The translations under genes were made by a program, and so were the position numbers. Shown here piece by piece: positions 63,201 through 64,000 of a DNA stretch of 64,000 nucleotides. The notes under the pieces are model-generated. The model was not told the DNA's origin, searched no databases, and saw only the letters and a list, made by a program, of their open reading frames with translations. The stretch comes from Gammaproteobacteria bacterium (GTDB lineage Bacteria; Pseudomonadota; Gammaproteobacteria; Steroidobacterales; Steroidobacteraceae), in the NCBI GenBank assembly GCA_947452065.1, contig CANGBB010000002.1:124001-188000 (forward strand). The letters run 5' to 3'. How positions within the stretch are numbered: the stretch's first letter is position 1; every line of letters begins with the position of its first letter.

Positions 63201-63563
63201 CAGATGAACTACACCTCAGCGAAGTTCATCTCTTCGGGCGGCGCGGGCGTGCCTTCCACTGACTCCAACAACATCCTCGACAGCAACTGGGCCATCGAAA
63301 ATGGCCGCCGGCTGCCGGCAGTGGTGCCCACGAACCGCATCTACAATGTCTTCGTCCAGCTGATGGCTCCCAGCGGCAAGTGGTATGTCAACGGTTATGT
63401 GAATAACCTGAAGAACACCGCTGTCATGGGTTCCGCCTTCGGCCTGACGACGTACTCCGTCGGCAGCCGTGCCACCAATGATCTGCAGCAGATTGTCACT
63501 TCCGGCAATCTGCAGATTGGTGCACCGCGTGTCGTGGGTCTGACCATCGGCGCGCAGCTCTAA
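60249..63563 (+). CDS. Large TonB-dependent receptor with cysteine-paired loops
   Basis: The 1104-residue outer-membrane receptor has a signal peptide ending near TLAADV, a TonB-box-like EEVTVTAERV, a plug (about residues 45-165, including YIRGISNATAG) and a long barrel ending in VGLTIGAQL. It holds six cysteines, at residues 341, 386, 550, 575, 831 and 859, in long loop-like regions. A run of G bases precedes the ATG at 60249. An out-of-frame ATG at 60242 overlaps that site. The AT-rich leader has TTGACT (60174-60179) as a possible -35 box. The substrate is unknown. Confidence 0.93.
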   Translation: MIKTKTTGIRAGLYGGLFVLASANTLAADVGGDEMSLEEVTVTAERVTKDLQKTPQFISVKSGAELKSEGKVSVESLLSGVAGFTVEPTGIGQDTQIYIRGISNATAGVSIVVDGISQAVGTQSRASTFRATSLDVSQVAITRGVQNGAGVTALSGTVQLVTNKPVFENQVLGSVTVGSFKTQNTEGVLNLPLSSNQAIRMAFNTERRDAYASSGQGEVDNRAFRFRYRWQASDSLELNTTYYENKVSGASNAASSSLFTGYWQTLPGGGVLAYNNPYSGATTLWGQQIAGKQFYYTGNVQAGFTAQNSATNTVGVGTLGISSTNSALTTNGQYYYPAPTCLANTAFLPTAPAAGSLGTAAKPFATLADANAALANLGPATQMYGCPFNMVAIRNGVNWYDRTNPWDDGFRPGGFMNTASAVALTRQGSITLDWALPAGNLQVQPSFIYGKSYIVNVARGTGWTENSQPEQYSYRVDASFTSKKIGDFQYILGLNSNSTPGYDAGTVVGPQSRVVTAAVLPWATTNSLPPSTLGTPAPNAGQVSLMNTNCYAVLPSVSGGVVQATSKGVVNNTFCNGSSYSTSGTGDQRNVAFSANLNYTAFDRLQLSGTVRYEDFNLQTRPIPPLFLVDTDGQRYVNVLPNSTTASATTSGNPNSPYVLPYRMNLSDADLNTILNAYAPLQVGLGATTFTLNAQFDVTPTITTYARLATGTSASMADDSGRRPQTAINLTLPDAKVPVFGGNATAAAIARSGLPYEYTVVLPDRNSRLAKGDITRQITYGLKSRWFDNRLQLNVEGFYNRYDNKSLTFITGAFPTDVYSAQLNPTASSACTNTAPTSGTPFVIALDSAGTVANRGLSCFNVFQPVGGPLGTGAPWTGTLLTRGADVDVTWTPTASDRLDVTTEFLNTAYLGSPNLPTVTVDSLRPYVISGSNDTLLAYYAQIFNDFTPGVRGHQLANAPKMTLNATYQHRFRLQNAWTITPRIQMNYTSAKFISSGGAGVPSTDSNNILDSNWAIENGRRLPAVVPTNRIYNVFVQLMAPSGKWYVNGYVNNLKNTAVMGSAFGLTTYSVGSRATNDLQQIVTSGNLQIGAPRVVGLTIGAQL

Positions 63564-63583
63564 AAAAGCTGCGGCGTAAACAC

Positions 63584-63629
63584 AGCCCCTGCTTCTCTGG
63601 CCTCAGGTCAGAGAGGCAGGGGCTTTTTT
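63584..63629 (+). terminator. Strong Rho-independent terminator after the TonB receptor
   Basis: The arms 63584-63599 (begins AGCCCCTGC) and 63609-63624 (ends GCAGGGGCT) pair over 16 positions with one G-U wobble around a nine-base loop. A run of T bases follows to 63629. It separates the receptor from the convergent Fe-S protein gene. Confidence 0.9.
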
Positions 63630-63641
63630 CTGGTGATGACT

Positions 63642-64000
63642 TTACAGAGCCTCGTCCAATACGCGAGCGACGTGCAGGGCTTCGCGACCCGCGCCGTCAT
63701 GGATCTGGTGGCGGCAACTGGTGCCGTCAGCGACGATCAGATCGTTCTCGCCGGCTTTGCGTACGGCTGGTAGCAAATTCAGCTCGCCCATAGCCAGCGA
63801 GACATCAATCGTCTTGGCATCGAAACCGAACGCGCCGGCCATGCCGCAGCAGCTGCTCTCGATGGGTTTGACTTCCAATCCCGGGACGGCCTGCAACACT
63901 GTTGCCACGGGTCCCATGACATCGAACGCTTTCTGGTGGCAGTGGCCGTGCAGATGAGCAACGCGGCCTCCCTGATCCTTGAACCGCAGCGAGATTTTCT
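63642..64000 (-). CDS. Fe-S oxidoreductase (CCG domain), C-terminal part
   Basis: The frame is open to the window edge, so only the last 119 codons are seen. The segment LHGHCHQKAFDVMGPV, then ESSCCGMAGAFGFDAKTIDVSLAMGE, are marks of the cysteine-rich CCG domain found at the end of (S)-glycolate/D-lactate-type FAD and Fe-S oxidoreductases. The full protein may be a fused FAD/Fe-S dehydrogenase or a GlcF-like subunit, which this piece cannot decide. An in-frame ATG at 63917 is internal. Confidence 0.85.
   Translation of the reverse strand, partial: KISLRFKDQGGRVAHLHGHCHQKAFDVMGPVATVLQAVPGLEVKPIESSCCGMAGAFGFDAKTIDVSLAMGELNLLPAVRKAGENDLIVADGTSCRHQIHDGAGREALHVARVLDEAL

Noticed and set aside
1-64000. 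Genomic island, prophage, IS or CRISPR signal
   Set aside because: I found no integrase, transposase, phage structural gene, terminal repeats or cas gene. The two tRNAs lack attachment-site-like duplications that I could see.

Overview
The window looks like chromosomal DNA of a GC-rich gammaproteobacterium. Three things support this: the gene string lolB-ispE-tRNA-Gln-prs-rplY-pth-ychF, a fused RlmK/RlmL rRNA methyltransferase, and an E. coli-like PotFGHI polyamine transporter. Three large TonB-dependent receptors, several periplasmic c-type cytochromes and secreted beta-propeller proteins would fit an environmental lineage near Xanthomonadales, Nevskiales or Steroidobacterales, but that placement is inference from gene content only. 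I see no phage, insertion sequence, integrase or CRISPR array.

Region 1 (1-16009) is mostly housekeeping. It holds the end of gatB, hslO (Hsp33), a YhhQ-type queuosine-precursor transporter divergent from a TonB receptor, then mtgA, ppiB, prmC and prfA on the minus strand. A membrane-protein gene on the opposite strand sits between prfA and its modifying enzyme gene prmC. The translation/envelope string follows: TPR protein, lolB, ispE, tRNA-Gln(TTG), prs, rplY, pth, ychF. hemA, which often precedes prfA, is not present here.

Region 2 (16010-28263) is accessory and mostly exported. It has a metallophosphoesterase next to a seven-repeat FG-GAP propeller, tRNA-Met(CAT) with its own promoter, and a sorbosone-dehydrogenase-like propeller coupled to a diheme cytochrome c. 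Next comes a two-gene operon of unknown secreted proteins, one of them 874 residues with an internal duplicated glycine/alanine-rich module. A TonB receptor with a DUF2946-like gene closes the region. The 241-bp gap between receptor and unknown operon holds a nested set of inverted repeats that can fold as a three-way junction, followed by a terminator.

Region 3 (28264-54253) holds an RND efflux pair, a TorF-like porin, a PuuC-like aldehyde dehydrogenase, rlmKL, and an ECF sigma factor with a membrane partner and an unusual repeat/RDD membrane protein. A polyamine and sulfur amino-acid cluster follows: potFGHI, a YbdL-like aminotransferase, a trans-sulfuration enzyme and agmatine deiminase. 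PPK2, a PlpD-like patatin autotransporter (type Vd), msrA, threonine aldolase and a serine esterase complete it. Agmatine deiminase, polyamine uptake and the PuuC-like enzyme together suggest putrescine uptake and catabolism.

Region 4 (54254-64000) holds a SYLF protein, a secreted diheme cytochrome divergent from an MFS transporter, an LVIVD-repeat propeller, an exported aldo/keto reductase, and an 1104-residue TonB receptor with three cysteine pairs. Together they look like an uptake and periplasmic oxidation module for an unidentified substrate. The window ends inside an Fe-S oxidoreductase gene.
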